NCBI GenBank assembly: GCA_016715075.1
Contig: JADKBK010000017.1
Coordinates: 21,986-85,985 of the forward strand
Direction: 5' to 3'
DNA from: Bacteroidales bacterium
GTDB taxonomy: Bacteria; Bacteroidota; Bacteroidia; Bacteroidales; VadinHA17
Length of the DNA: 64,000 bases
The notes under the pieces: model-generated
The model's database searches: none
What the model was told of the DNA's origin: nothing
What the model saw: only the letters and a program-made list of their open reading frames with translations
In this document: piece after piece, positions 1 through 9,460 of the stretch
Numbering within the stretch: position 1 is the first letter of the stretch
Layout: every line of letters begins with the position of its first letter
Position numbers and translations under genes: made by a program

Positions 1-2
1 CC

Positions 3-3000
3 GCTATGCCATCTAACGGGGTCACTTTAGATGTATACGATTTCCAGATGCAGCAGATAATATCAGGCACTACAGATCAGAACGGTTCAACAGCCCTTTT
101 CTGTGAAAGAAAACCCTTCCTCATAATTGCAAAGAAAGATAAGGATCGCAACTATCTCAAAGTAAATGACGGTTCGTCACTGTCCCTGAGTTCCTTCGAT
201 GTTACCGGGAGCAGCCCTGAAGATGGGATAAAAGCCTTTATATACGGTGAAAGAGATGTCTGGAGACCGGGCGATTCAATATTCCTTTCTATATTCATAA
301 AAGATATGGTAAGTGATCTGCCTCCGGGGCACCCTGTCCAGTTTGAACTCATCAATCCACTTGAACAGAAAGTGGATAACCAGGTTCAGAAAGCCAGCGG
401 TTCAAATCTCCTGGTATTTGCAACAAAAACAGACGCCGATGCGGTCACAGGCAATTACCGGGCAGTCTTCAGGATTGGAGGCGCAACATTCACAAAACGC
501 GTCCGTATTGAAACAGTCAAACCTAACAGGCTTAAAATAAATCTTACTTTCCCTGACGGAATACTGGGAGGATCGAATCCGGCAGCAAAAGGAACCCTGA
601 ATGTTAAATGGCTTAACGGATCAGTTGCAAAAAACCTGAAATCAACAGTAGAATATCTTCTGAAACACACCAAAACCGAATTTGAGAAATACGGGCAGTA
701 TACCTTTGATGATCCTGCTAATGAATTCTACTCTGAAACTGTCAGGATCTTTGACGATGCTGTTGATGAGAACGGAAATGCAAAGATCAGCTTTGACCCA
801 GGAAAAGAGATCAAAGCTCCCGGAATGCTGAATGCTGTCTTCACTGTAAAAGCAGCTGAACCGGGCGGTGATGAGAGTATAACCCAGACTACCTGTAAAT
901 ATGCCCCTTATCCTGTATTTGTTGGTATAAACTTCCCTGGCTTGAAGGGAAAAGAGCGTATGCTATTCACCGATGCCGATAATGAAGTTAAAATTGTCAC
1001 CGTTGATGAAAACGGGAAACCGGTGAATTCTGAGGTTGAGATTACTATCTATAAAATTTCCTACAGATGGTGGTGGGAATCTGACGAAGAAGATCTGGGG
1101 TACTTTATATCAAACCAGGAGTATAAGCCTGTGATCCGGAAGACAATTACCACAACCGGAGGAGGGGGATCAGCCACATTCAATATCGATAAAAGAGAGT
1201 GGGGCCGTTATCTTGTAAGGGCTTCTGCCCCATCGGGTCATACAACGGGAAAAATACTACTTGTCGACTGGCCCTGGGAGTATGGGATGAAAGGAAACAG
1301 CGACGGAGCCACATTGCTTTCAGTCAATACCGATAAGGAAAAATATAATCCCGGTGACCAGGTAAAACTTACATTCCCGGCTCCGGAAAACGCCCAGGCA
1401 ATTATTACTCTTGAAAACGCTACAGGAATTCTCGATGAGATCCGTGTCAACACAGAAAAAGGAAACACGGAGGTGAGCTTTATGGCAAAACCTGAGATGG
1501 CTCCCAATGTATATGCTTATGTGACTGTCATCCAGCCGCATGCACAAACAGTCAACGATATGCCTGTAAGGCTGTATGGCATCGTTCCTGTAATGGTGGA
1601 GGACCCCGGTACAAGGCTTTCGCCGGTAATTGATATGCCTGATGAGCTGAGGTCGCAGAAACCATTTACAATTAAGGTAAGCGAGACAAACAGGAAAAGC
1701 ATGACATATACTGTCGCAGTTGTTGACGAAGGATTGCTTGACCTTACAGGGTTCAAAACTCCAAATCCATGGAACTATTTTTATGCACGTGAAGCTCTGG
1801 GAGTGAAAACATGGGATCTTTATGACTATGTCCTCGGGGCATTCGGAGGCACACTTGAGAAGATCTTTGCCGTTGGAGGTGATGAAGCGCTGGCTGACAA
1901 ATCTGCAAACAAGGCGAAGAGATTCATTCCTGTGGTAAGGTTCCTGGGACCCTACAATCTGTCATCCGGAAAGACAAATACCCATTTAATAACACTTCCG
2001 CAGTACACAGGCTCAGTAAGAGCAATGGTCATAGCCGGAAGTGACAGGTCGTTCGGTATTGCTGAGAAGACAGTCCCGGTAAAAGATCCGCTGATGGTTC
2101 TTGTTACAGCCCCCAGAGTAGTCAGCCCCGGTGAAAAAGTTGCATTGCCAATGACTCTTTTTATACAGAAAGAGGGAATAAAAGATATCGTGATTAAGGC
2201 CGAATCAAATGACCTGGTGAGCTTCAGGGAGAATTCAATCAATGTATCAACCGCCGGAATCGGCGAAAAAGATGCAGAGCTTGCCTTTATTGTAGGCGAA
2301 AAAAGAGGAATCGCAAAGATCAGTATTACTGCAACGGGCGGAGGCGAAACTGCTTCTTATAATATGGCTATTGAGGTCAGAAGTCCTAATCCCCCTGAAA
2401 CACGGTCTGAAATTAAAATCCTTAAGAACGGGGAAAAATGGGAAACATCCTTCCGTCCGATCGGACTGAGCGGCTCAAATTCAGCATCGCTTGAAGTCTC
2501 ATCTTTACCTTCAATAAACCTTGAAAAGAGGCTCGACTACCTGCTGACATACCCCCACGGCTGTTCTGAACAGATAACATCAGCTGCCTTCCCGCAGCTT
2601 TGGCTGAAGGATCTGAAAGGCAGCGACGCGGTCATTTCAGCGGATGCAGCTTCTAATATCAGGGAAGCGGTAAGTAAACTTATCTCCAGGCAGATGGTTG
2701 ATGGAGGCATTGCCCTGTGGCCCGGATCAACACAGGCTGATTTGTGGGTTACCTCCTATGCAGGGCATTTCATGACCGAGGCAGAAAGAATGGGTTATAA
2801 TGTCCCGTCAGGTTTTAAACAGAAATGGGTCAGCTTCCAGAAAAAGACAGCACAGGCCTGGCGGTTTGATTCAAAATTCAGAGGATCTTCAACAGACCAG
2901 GCTTACAGGTTGTTTACCCTGGCACTGGCAGGAGAGCCTGATAAAGGAGCAATGAACAGGCTGAGGGAAACGAAGGAACTTCCACGAATGACATCATGGC

Positions 3001-3923
3001 TGCTTGCCGCGGCTTTTGCCAAAGCAGGACGTCCGGAAGTTGCTTCTGACCTGCTGGATGTGAGAAATACCTCAACAGAACCAGAATATTACGATTATTA
3101 CTATGGAAGCGATATCCGCGATAAGGCCATTATTTTATATACCCTTACACTGCTGAAGAATGATGAGCAGGCTGTAACACTTGTAAAGGATATATGCGAT
3201 AATTTTAACCAGAACAGCTGGTACAGCACCCAGTCAATTGCCTGGGGCCTCTTCTCCTATATGAAATGGATAGAGACTCTGCCCGGGAATCAGAATAATC
3301 CGGCAAAAATCAGGATTAACCTGAACGGGGATAAATCTGAACAGTCGGTATTGTCAAAACAGGCCTGGTCAAAAGATCTTAAGATGACTGACGGCAATAA
3401 CTCGCTGATAGTCGAAAACATCTCCGAAAAACCACTCTACCTGACCCTAATCAGAAAAGGGATCCCCCTGCAGTCCGATATTGCACGGGAAGAGAAGGGT
3501 ATTGCCATGAAGATTGAGTATCTTGATATGAAGATGCGGCCGATTGATCAGAAAAATCTTGAACAGGGAACAGATTTTATCATGGCTGTCAGGGTTACAA
3601 ACAACACATTCTCACTGATTGACAATATTGCGCTGACACAGATGGTACCCTCAGGATGGGAGATACAGAATACACGTATGTTTGAAACCGTTACCGGAAT
3701 AAAGGAAAGCAGCTTCGATTACAGAGACTTCAGGGATGACAGGGTAAACACCTACTTTAACCTGGGCAAGGGAGAGACTAAGAATTTCATAATGATTATA
3801 AGTGCTGCCTATAAAGGAGAGTTTTACCAGCCTTCAATCTGGTGCGAAGCAATGTACAAGGCAAACTGTTATTCGAGGTTCCCTGGAAATGCTGTAAAAG
3901 TCACCGGCCGGAAAATTGAATAG
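3..3923 (+). CDS. alpha-2-macroglobulin family protein, 5' end missing
   Basis: Bacterial alpha-2-macroglobulin (COG2373 type), a large periplasmic protease trap thought to protect the envelope. The frame is open to the left edge of the window and there is no signal peptide or lipobox, so the N-terminal part lies outside; the ATG at 6 is internal. About 1305 residues are visible, whereas full-length family members are usually 1500-1900. MG2-like beta domains fill the first half. A thioester motif (CSEQ, in the context YPHGCSEQ) is encoded at 2562-2573, followed by the helical TED-like region, so the reactive thioester is preserved. The 3' end overlaps pbpC by 8 bases. Pairing with pbpC is the arrangement known from E. 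coli yfhM-pbpC, where the trap and the peptidoglycan repair enzyme are thought to act together. Identification is firm. Confidence 0.93.
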   Translation, partial: AMPSNGVTLDVYDFQMQQIISGTTDQNGSTALFCERKPFLIIAKKDKDRNYLKVNDGSSLSLSSFDVTGSSPEDGIKAFIYGERDVWRPGDSIFLSIFIKDMVSDLPPGHPVQFELINPLEQKVDNQVQKASGSNLLVFATKTDADAVTGNYRAVFRIGGATFTKRVRIETVKPNRLKINLTFPDGILGGSNPAAKGTLNVKWLNGSVAKNLKSTVEYLLKHTKTEFEKYGQYTFDDPANEFYSETVRIFDDAVDENGNAKISFDPGKEIKAPGMLNAVFTVKAAEPGGDESITQTTCKYAPYPVFVGINFPGLKGKERMLFTDADNEVKIVTVDENGKPVNSEVEITIYKISYRWWWESDEEDLGYFISNQEYKPVIRKTITTTGGGGSATFNIDKREWGRYLVRASAPSGHTTGKILLVDWPWEYGMKGNSDGATLLSVNTDKEKYNPGDQVKLTFPAPENAQAIITLENATGILDEIRVNTEKGNTEVSFMAKPEMAPNVYAYVTVIQPHAQTVNDMPVRLYGIVPVMVEDPGTRLSPVIDMPDELRSQKPFTIKVSETNRKSMTYTVAVVDEGLLDLTGFKTPNPWNYFYAREALGVKTWDLYDYVLGAFGGTLEKIFAVGGDEALADKSANKAKRFIPVVRFLGPYNLSSGKTNTHLITLPQYTGSVRAMVIAGSDRSFGIAEKTVPVKDPLMVLVTAPRVVSPGEKVALPMTLFIQKEGIKDIVIKAESNDLVSFRENSINVSTAGIGEKDAELAFIVGEKRGIAKISITATGGGETASYNMAIEVRSPNPPETRSEIKILKNGEKWETSFRPIGLSGSNSASLEVSSLPSINLEKRLDYLLTYPHGCSEQITSAAFPQLWLKDLKGSDAVISADAASNIREAVSKLISRQMVDGGIALWPGSTQADLWVTSYAGHFMTEAERMGYNVPSGFKQKWVSFQKKTAQAWRFDSKFRGSSTDQAYRLFTLALAGEPDKGAMNRLRETKELPRMTSWLLAAAFAKAGRPEVASDLLDVRNTSTEPEYYDYYYGSDIRDKAIILYTLTLLKNDEQAVTLVKDICDNFNQNSWYSTQSIAWGLFSYMKWIETLPGNQNNPAKIRINLNGDKSEQSVLSKQAWSKDLKMTDGNNSLIVENISEKPLYLTLIRKGIPLQSDIAREEKGIAMKIEYLDMKMRPIDQKNLEQGTDFIMAVRVTNNTFSLIDNIALTQMVPSGWEIQNTRMFETVTGIKESSFDYRDFRDDRVNTYFNLGKGETKNFIMIISAAYKGEFYQPSIWCEAMYKANCYSRFPGNAVKVTGRKIE

Positions 3924-6273
3924 AAAATTAAAAATAATCCTTCTTGCAGCCGGAGTAACTATTACTCCGGTTTTGCTTTCTCCCTTGCCCCGATTCAGGA
4001 GCCCGCTGTCGACTGTGATTGAAGCAAGAGACGGAACACTTCTTGGTGCCCGCATTGCAGACGATGGTCAATGGCGATTCCCGGGAAGAGATGAAATTCC
4101 TGATAAATTCGAAAAGGCCATTCTTACTTTCGAAGACCGTTGGTTCTACTATCACCCCGGAATTAATCCGGTAGCAATTGTCAGGGCATTTATCCACAAC
4201 TTTAAAGCACACAGGATAGTAAGCGGAGGCAGCACGATTACAATGCAGGTGGCGAGGATCTCAAGAGGAGGGAAATCAAGGACCTATCCTGAAAAGATAA
4301 TCGAAATGCTTGCAGCCCTTAAGCTCGAGCTGTTCAGTTCAAAGAACAAAATACTCCTGATGTATACAACAAATGCCCCTTTCGGAGGAAATACGGTCGG
4401 ACTCGAAGCTGCTGCCTGGCGGTATACCGGAAAATCAGCATCCGAACTTACCTGGGCTGAGGCATCTGCCCTGGCCATCCTTCCCAACTCACCAGCCCTG
4501 GTATTCCCGGGCAGAAATCAGGAAATCCTCAGGTCAAAACGCAACGATCTGTTGAGAAGACTATACGAAAGAGAATATTTTGATTCCCTTACTCTAATTC
4601 TGTCAGTAGATGAGCCACTACCGGGTGAACCAAAGACCCTGCCTTCACTGGCTCCTCACCTTACAGACTATTTTTTCAAAAAGAACAAGGGAGCGAGGAT
4701 TAAAACCACTATTGATCCCATCCTTCAGCAAAGAGTGACTGAGATAATAAACACCCACCAGAAAGATCTTGAAAATAACTTTATCTTCAACTCGGCATGC
4801 CTGATTGTTGAGGTTGAAACAGGGAATGTACTCGCATATGCAGGAAACAGTACGCTGGAAGATGCAATCAATCATGGAGGAAATGTCGACATCATACGAT
4901 CGTTACGCAGTACAGGCAGCATACTGAAACCAATACTTTATGCAGGGATGCTGCAGTCGGGTGATATCCTTCCCAATTCACTTGTTGCCGATATCCCAAC
5001 CAGGTTTCCCGGTTTCTCTCCGAAGAACTTCGACCAGAGTTTCAGTGGCGCAGTACCTGCAGGTTCAGCTCTGTCACAATCACTGAATGTCCCTGCCGTT
5101 AAAATGCTACAGAAATATAATCCTGAGAAATTCCTTGATCTCCTTAAAAAAACAGGATTCACCTCCTTCCGTAATCCGGCAGATTATTACGGCCTCTCCA
5201 TGATCCTCGGAGGAGGAGAGATCTCGCTGTGGGAACTCACCGGAACATATGCATCTCTTTCCCGTGTGCTGAAAAGGTATAACCATGAAAAAAAATATTT
5301 TAAAAATGATTATCATCCTCCTGTAATCATTGAACCCTCTGATACCGTAATTAAGAAAGTTGAAGAACCTGTTCCGCCACTTTCCGCTTCAGCAATATGG
5401 CTTACCTATGAAGCTCTTCAGAAGGTCAACAGACCGGAGAGTGAAGCTGGATGGCAATATTTTGCATCATCTCCAAACCTGGCATGGAAAACAGGTACAA
5501 GTTTTGGTTTCCGTGACGGATGGGCTGTAGGAACCACTCCGGATTATGTTGCAGGAGTCTGGACCGGCAATGCTGACGGGGAAGGCCGCCCAGGACTGAC
5601 AGGTACTTCAGCCGCTGCCCCGATATTGTTCGATATCGTCAGCCTGATGGGTTCGCAAACATGGTTCAGCTCACCGGATGAGGACCTGACAATGATAAGG
5701 GTTTGCAGCAAAAGCGGCTTCAGGGCTGGAGCCGATTGTCCTGAAACAGTCGAAATACCTGCCTCCATAAACGGATTGAGAAGTGAAGTATGCCCCTACC
5801 ATAAACTTATCCACCTTAACCTGTCAAAAACGCTACAGGTAACATCTGAATGCGCCTCAGCAAACGATATAATAAATATCCCCTGGTTCATCCTTCCTCC
5901 GGCAATGGAGTATTTCTACAGACAGAAACACCCTGAGTACAAAGTGCTTCCTCCTGTCTCACCAGGATGTTCTGCTGGAAGGAATATCCAGGTAATGGAA
6001 TTTATTTACCCTACACAGGGAATTAAAATTTTCATCCCACGTGACCAGGAAGGGAAACGTACCAGGATTATTCCGGAGGTAGCCCACCGGAATCCTTCAA
6101 AAAAGATATTCTGGCACCTGGATGATTCATACGTCGCCACAACCAGATCCATTCACCAGATCAATATCCAGGCAGAACCCGGAAATCATATTCTGACAGT
6201 GGTCGATGAAGATGGAAATTCACTGCGGTGCAGTTTTGCAATAACTGGAAAACCAGTAGATGGGGGGTTTTAG
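3916..6273 (+). CDS. pbpC: penicillin-binding protein 1C (bifunctional transglycosylase/transpeptidase)
   Basis: Class A PBP of the 1C type, 785 aa, inner membrane with periplasmic domains. A short N-terminal hydrophobic anchor (residues 5-22) is followed by a GT51 transglycosylase with catalytic Glu73 in EDRWFYYHPG and the GGSTITMQ motif (104-111). The transpeptidase domain has SxxK at Ser335-Lys338, SLN at 389-391 and KTG at 525-527. The last ~90 residues match the BiPBP_C domain typical of PBP1C. The start is TTG at 3916 inside the end of the macroglobulin gene; an alternative in-frame ATG would cut into the anchor, so TTG with translational coupling is preferred. All catalytic residues are present. 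Confidence 0.95.
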   Translation: MNRKLKIILLAAGVTITPVLLSPLPRFRSPLSTVIEARDGTLLGARIADDGQWRFPGRDEIPDKFEKAILTFEDRWFYYHPGINPVAIVRAFIHNFKAHRIVSGGSTITMQVARISRGGKSRTYPEKIIEMLAALKLELFSSKNKILLMYTTNAPFGGNTVGLEAAAWRYTGKSASELTWAEASALAILPNSPALVFPGRNQEILRSKRNDLLRRLYEREYFDSLTLILSVDEPLPGEPKTLPSLAPHLTDYFFKKNKGARIKTTIDPILQQRVTEIINTHQKDLENNFIFNSACLIVEVETGNVLAYAGNSTLEDAINHGGNVDIIRSLRSTGSILKPILYAGMLQSGDILPNSLVADIPTRFPGFSPKNFDQSFSGAVPAGSALSQSLNVPAVKMLQKYNPEKFLDLLKKTGFTSFRNPADYYGLSMILGGGEISLWELTGTYASLSRVLKRYNHEKKYFKNDYHPPVIIEPSDTVIKKVEEPVPPLSASAIWLTYEALQKVNRPESEAGWQYFASSPNLAWKTGTSFGFRDGWAVGTTPDYVAGVWTGNADGEGRPGLTGTSAAAPILFDIVSLMGSQTWFSSPDEDLTMIRVCSKSGFRAGADCPETVEIPASINGLRSEVCPYHKLIHLNLSKTLQVTSECASANDIINIPWFILPPAMEYFYRQKHPEYKVLPPVSPGCSAGRNIQVMEFIYPTQGIKIFIPRDQEGKRTRIIPEVAHRNPSKKIFWHLDDSYVATTRSIHQINIQAEPGNHILTVVDEDGNSLRCSFAITGKPVDGGF

Positions 6274-6361
6274 TGGGTTGTTTTAATTGGTTGGGGAATG
6301 GGGGAGAAATGAATTTTTACCAGAGCAATAATTTCTATTTTTACACTCTTAATAATTTAAG

Positions 6362-7429
6362 ATGAATCTGTCTCTCCTTAAGAAAATGCTGCCGGGGTTG
6401 ATCCCTCTCCTGATCTTTATTCTCGCCGATGAGATCTGGGGTACTATGGTTGGTCTCTATGTCGCCCTTGGATTCGGGATTGCGGAGTTTTTGTTTTATT
6501 ATATTAAAGATAAGATCATTGACAGGTTCATCCTGCTTGATACACTGCTGCTGGTGGCTCTGGGAGGCATCTCCATTGCCTTTGAGAATGACCTTTTCTT
6601 CAAAGTAAAGCCCGCCCTGATCGAGGCGATTCTGCTTGCAGTCATTGCCTTTTCCCTCTGGGGGCCGAAGAATATTCTGATGGCAATGTCGGAAAGGTAT
6701 ATGGGAGAGCTCCAGCTTGATCCGATGCAGGAAAAATCGATGAGAAACAATATGGTGGCTGTCTTCTGGATAACTGTACTCCATATTGTACTGGTACTCT
6801 ATTCTGCCTTTTATATGTCAAAAGAGGCGTGGTTCTTTATCAGCGGCGGTCTCTATTATATATTCTTCGGACTGTTTTTTGCCTTTATGCTTCTGAAGAA
6901 CAGACTCATGAACAGGAGATATAAAAATGAGGAATGGTTTCCAATAGTAAACAGTGAGGGCAAAGTTCTTGGGAAAGCTCCAAGGAGCGTCTGCCATGAT
7001 GGGAAAAGTATGCTTCTCCATCCTGTTGTTCATCTTCACATATTTGATAAATCCGGTAAACTTTACCTGCAGAAACGATCCATGAAAAAGGATACCCAGC
7101 CGGGAAAATGGGATACCTCGGTTGGCGGTCATATAAGTCCGGGTGAAACAGTAGCCCGGGCGCTGGTCAGGGAAAGCCTGGAAGAGCTGGGGTTGAATGG
7201 CTTTGTTCCCAGGTTCCTGGGGAGTTATGTCTGGGAATCATCACGCGAAAGAGAGCTGGTCAATTCATTTTCTACTGTAACGGAGATAGCGCCGGTAATC
7301 AACAGGGATGAGATTGATGAAGGCAGATTCTGGTCAATACAGGAAATAAGGAATAATCTCGGGAAGGAGGTTTTCACTCCCAACTTTGAGAACGAATTCA
7401 TGAAATTCTTTGCTCAAAATGTCCGCTAA
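6362..7429 (+). CDS. membrane protein fused to Nudix hydrolase domain
   Basis: 355 aa two-part protein. Residues 1-185 contain about five to six hydrophobic helices and resemble the septation protein A / IspZ-like membrane family. Residues 190-355 form a cytoplasmic Nudix domain of the isopentenyl-diphosphate isomerase-like subgroup, with a complete Nudix box (G256...E262...R270-E271...E274-E275-x-G277). Nudix enzymes hydrolyse nucleoside-diphosphate-linked substrates, but the substrate here cannot be read from sequence. The ATG at 6361-6363 follows an 88-base gap after pbpC. I know both domains separately; the fusion is the notable point. No frameshift or odd codon use is seen at the junction, which argues against an assembly chimera. 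Confidence 0.75.
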   Translation: MNLSLLKKMLPGLIPLLIFILADEIWGTMVGLYVALGFGIAEFLFYYIKDKIIDRFILLDTLLLVALGGISIAFENDLFFKVKPALIEAILLAVIAFSLWGPKNILMAMSERYMGELQLDPMQEKSMRNNMVAVFWITVLHIVLVLYSAFYMSKEAWFFISGGLYYIFFGLFFAFMLLKNRLMNRRYKNEEWFPIVNSEGKVLGKAPRSVCHDGKSMLLHPVVHLHIFDKSGKLYLQKRSMKKDTQPGKWDTSVGGHISPGETVARALVRESLEELGLNGFVPRFLGSYVWESSRERELVNSFSTVTEIAPVINRDEIDEGRFWSIQEIRNNLGKEVFTPNFENEFMKFFAQNVR

Positions 7430-7549
7430 GGTTCATGGTAATTTTACGGATCTGATACATAGCATAATTAATGAAAGATTATTAGAGCGCTTACCGAAAG
7501 GGAATTTAGTACCTTTACGCTTAAGTCATTCTTAATATACTTTCCTATT

Positions 7550-7759
7550 ATGAAGCCAGGCAAAATTTATTTTACACTTTCACTTCTTATCATTATCACA
7601 GCCGGCGCGGGGGACACCTCCAGGCGGCCCCAAGGGGGAGTTTTCCCCCCCCGGGGGGGGGGTGGGGGGAGGGGGGGGCCCTCCTCCAATAAAGGGGGGC
7701 GGCGGGGCAAATCACAACGGGACGGGGGGGGGGGGGGGGAAGGATGGGCCGACAGCTAG
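7550..7759 (+). pseudogene. signal-peptide start running into poly-G tract
   Basis: The first 20 codons encode a convincing signal peptide (MKPGKIYFTLSLLIIITAGA) preceded by a TACCTTTA-like -7 element near 7509. The frame then enters an artificial-looking G-rich tract and encodes only Gly/Arg-rich sequence to a stop at 7757-7759. I believe this is the true start of an exported protein whose body is missing or miscalled. It may originally have been a separate gene in front of the cytochrome-like lipoprotein, or the start of a longer gene. No function can be given. Confidence 0.35.
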
Positions 7760-7795
7760 GGTTCACTTAGCAGAACAGAAACTCGGGGGGGGAGG
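7610..7795. other. anomalous G-homopolymer tract, likely sequence artefact
   Basis: The tract holds G runs of up to 17 broken by a few A, T and C bases, and a run of C near 7646. It sits between two partial reading frames in a genome whose other DNA is about 40-45% GC. It looks like two-colour sequencing poly-G noise or a badly closed gap rather than biology. A real G-quadruplex-rich element is the less likely alternative. Confidence 0.6.
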
Positions 7796-7801
7796 AGCCC
7801 G

Positions 7802-8176
7802 AAGCGATTAATTATATTATCAGCTATCACGGTTTTCTCTTGTTTCATTGTTTCATGCTATTATGACAATGAAGAGGCTTTATACCCTCAGCTGAATACC
7901 TCCTGTGATACAACAAACATCACATTCAGCGGGACAATAGCAGTATCCCTGAGTGATAACTGCTACTCCTGCCACTCAAATGCTACTGCAGCTGCCAATG
8001 GGAATAATGTTCCACTTGAGGATTATGCCGATGTGGCAGCCAAAAGTGCCGCAATTGCCGGGTCAATCAAACATACCGGCTCCTATGTGCCTATGCCGAA
8101 AAATGGTGGAAAGGTAAATAACTGCATGATAAGTCAGTTCGATATCTGGGTTAGAAAAGGAATGCCAAACAACTAA
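7802..8176 (+). pseudogene. c-type cytochrome-like lipoprotein, start codon lost in poly-G tract
   Basis: The open frame begins at 7760 without any ATG, GTG or TTG. From 7802 it reads K-R followed by a hydrophobic segment and a lipobox-like FIVSC, so the missing start was probably directly before the Lys-Arg pair. The mature part carries one CxxCH haem-binding motif (CYSCH at 7961-7975) and a later Met within YVPMP that could be the distal haem ligand. The length of about 125 residues suits a small monohaem cytochrome anchored in the envelope. The stop TAA overlaps the ATG of the next gene (TAATG), which implies co-expression with the DUF5777 barrel protein. The cytochrome reading rests on the CxxCH motif and its context only. 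Confidence 0.6.
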
Positions 8177-9084
8177 TGATTTCTAATAACATTCATAATA
8201 TGAGACGATTCTCTCTTGTTTTTCTAATTATTCTGGTACCTGCAGGAATCTTTGCACAGGATGACCTCATGGACCTTCTTAACGATAGTACGGTCAACAC
8301 TATAAATTATACCTCAGCTACTTTTAAATCGACACGTATAATGAACGGCCATTCTGTCGAAAAAATGCCTCCCGGACAGCTTGACGTAAGGATCTCTCAC
8401 CGGTTCGGCCGTGTTAACACAGGTCCTTATGAGTTTTTCGGGCTCGATCAGGCAAATATCCATCTCAGCCTTGAATATGGAATTTTTAAATGGCTCATGG
8501 TCGGGGCAGGAAGAGGAACTTATGAAAAGACATATGACGGATTTGCCAAATTTACACTCCTGAGACAGTCAGACGGGGCAAAACAGATGCCGGTATCCCT
8601 TTCCCTGTTCTCTTCAGTTGCAGTTAACTCATTGAAGTGGTCAGATCCGGAACGCACCAATTATTTTTCGTCACGCTTATCATATGTCGGTCAGGTGTTG
8701 GTAGCCCGTAAATTCAACCAGATGTTTTCAGCCCAGATAACCCCTTCCTATGTCCACCGCAATATGGTTGCTACCGAACTTGATCCCAACGATCTGTTTG
8801 CAATAGGAGCAGGCGGCAGAATGAAACTATCCAAAAGAATTAGCATCAATGCGGAATACTATTATGTGGCCAACCCAAAAACCTATATGAGCCAGTCCAT
8901 TTATAACCCTCTTTCTATCGGGGTTGATATTGAAACCGGCGGGCATGTATTCCAGCTGATTCTTACCAACTCGGTTGCCATGATCGAAAAAGGATTTATT
9001 GGAGAAACAACGGGGCAATGGAAAAAAGGGGATATCCATTTTCGGATTCAATATCTCCAGGGTCTTTACTCTGAAAAAGCATAA
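8176..9084 (+). CDS. DUF5777 family outer-membrane beta-barrel-like protein
   Basis: 302 aa. An N-terminal signal peptide ends near AGIFAQ, followed by alternating amphipathic strands rich in Tyr, Phe and Arg up to the C-terminus, as expected for a barrel. It matches the DUF5777 family found in Bacteroidota. The ATG at 8176 overlaps the stop of the cytochrome-like gene; an internal ATG at 8200 (MRRFSL...) gives a more typical signal peptide and may be the real start. The function of DUF5777 is not known to me; the combination with a CxxCH protein upstream and YceI downstream suggests an envelope electron- or lipid-carrier role, which is inference. Confidence 0.75.
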   Translation: MISNNIHNMRRFSLVFLIILVPAGIFAQDDLMDLLNDSTVNTINYTSATFKSTRIMNGHSVEKMPPGQLDVRISHRFGRVNTGPYEFFGLDQANIHLSLEYGIFKWLMVGAGRGTYEKTYDGFAKFTLLRQSDGAKQMPVSLSLFSSVAVNSLKWSDPERTNYFSSRLSYVGQVLVARKFNQMFSAQITPSYVHRNMVATELDPNDLFAIGAGGRMKLSKRISINAEYYYVANPKTYMSQSIYNPLSIGVDIETGGHVFQLILTNSVAMIEKGFIGETTGQWKKGDIHFRIQYLQGLYSEKA

Positions 9085-9400
9085 GGCTGTTGGCTGATGG
9101 CTCAGGGCGCAGGGCGCAGGGCGCAGAGCGCAGAGATCTGAGATCTGAAGTCAGCAGTTGTAAGGGCAGAACGTCCTGGTTCCCCTCCCTGGAGGGGTTA
9201 GCTTTGCAAGCCGAAGCTTTCTTTGACCGCCGTAGCTTCAGCGAAGGTGGAGGACGAAGGGCTCAAAACCTAAAATCTCCCTTTCTCCCCTTCTCCCCCT
9301 CTCCCTTTCACCGAGGCTCAGGGCGCAGGGCTCAGGGCGCAGGGCGCAGGGCGTAGGGCTGAAGGCGGAGGGATATAGAATGAATATGACACAGGAAATC
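9085..9400. repeat. degenerate word-like tandem repeat (GCGCAGG type)
   Basis: Non-coding spacer. Two blocks (about 9100-9132 and 9313-9358) consist of imperfect copies of a GGGCGCA / GGGCTCA word, separated by AT-poor filler with CCCTT repeats. The same style of degenerate repeat, with other words, occurs near 24.1, 52.1 and 54.8 kb. Short ORFs across it on both strands are low-complexity shadows. Confidence 0.7.
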
Positions 9401-9460
9401 TGATCTGGCACTGATTTTGCTGACAAATAGTTCTATTGTTTTTAATTAAACTGTCTTCTT

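Noticed and set aside
7610..7795. G-quadruplex regulatory element
   Set aside because: The G runs are far too long and irregular and destroy a reading frame; an artefact explains them better.
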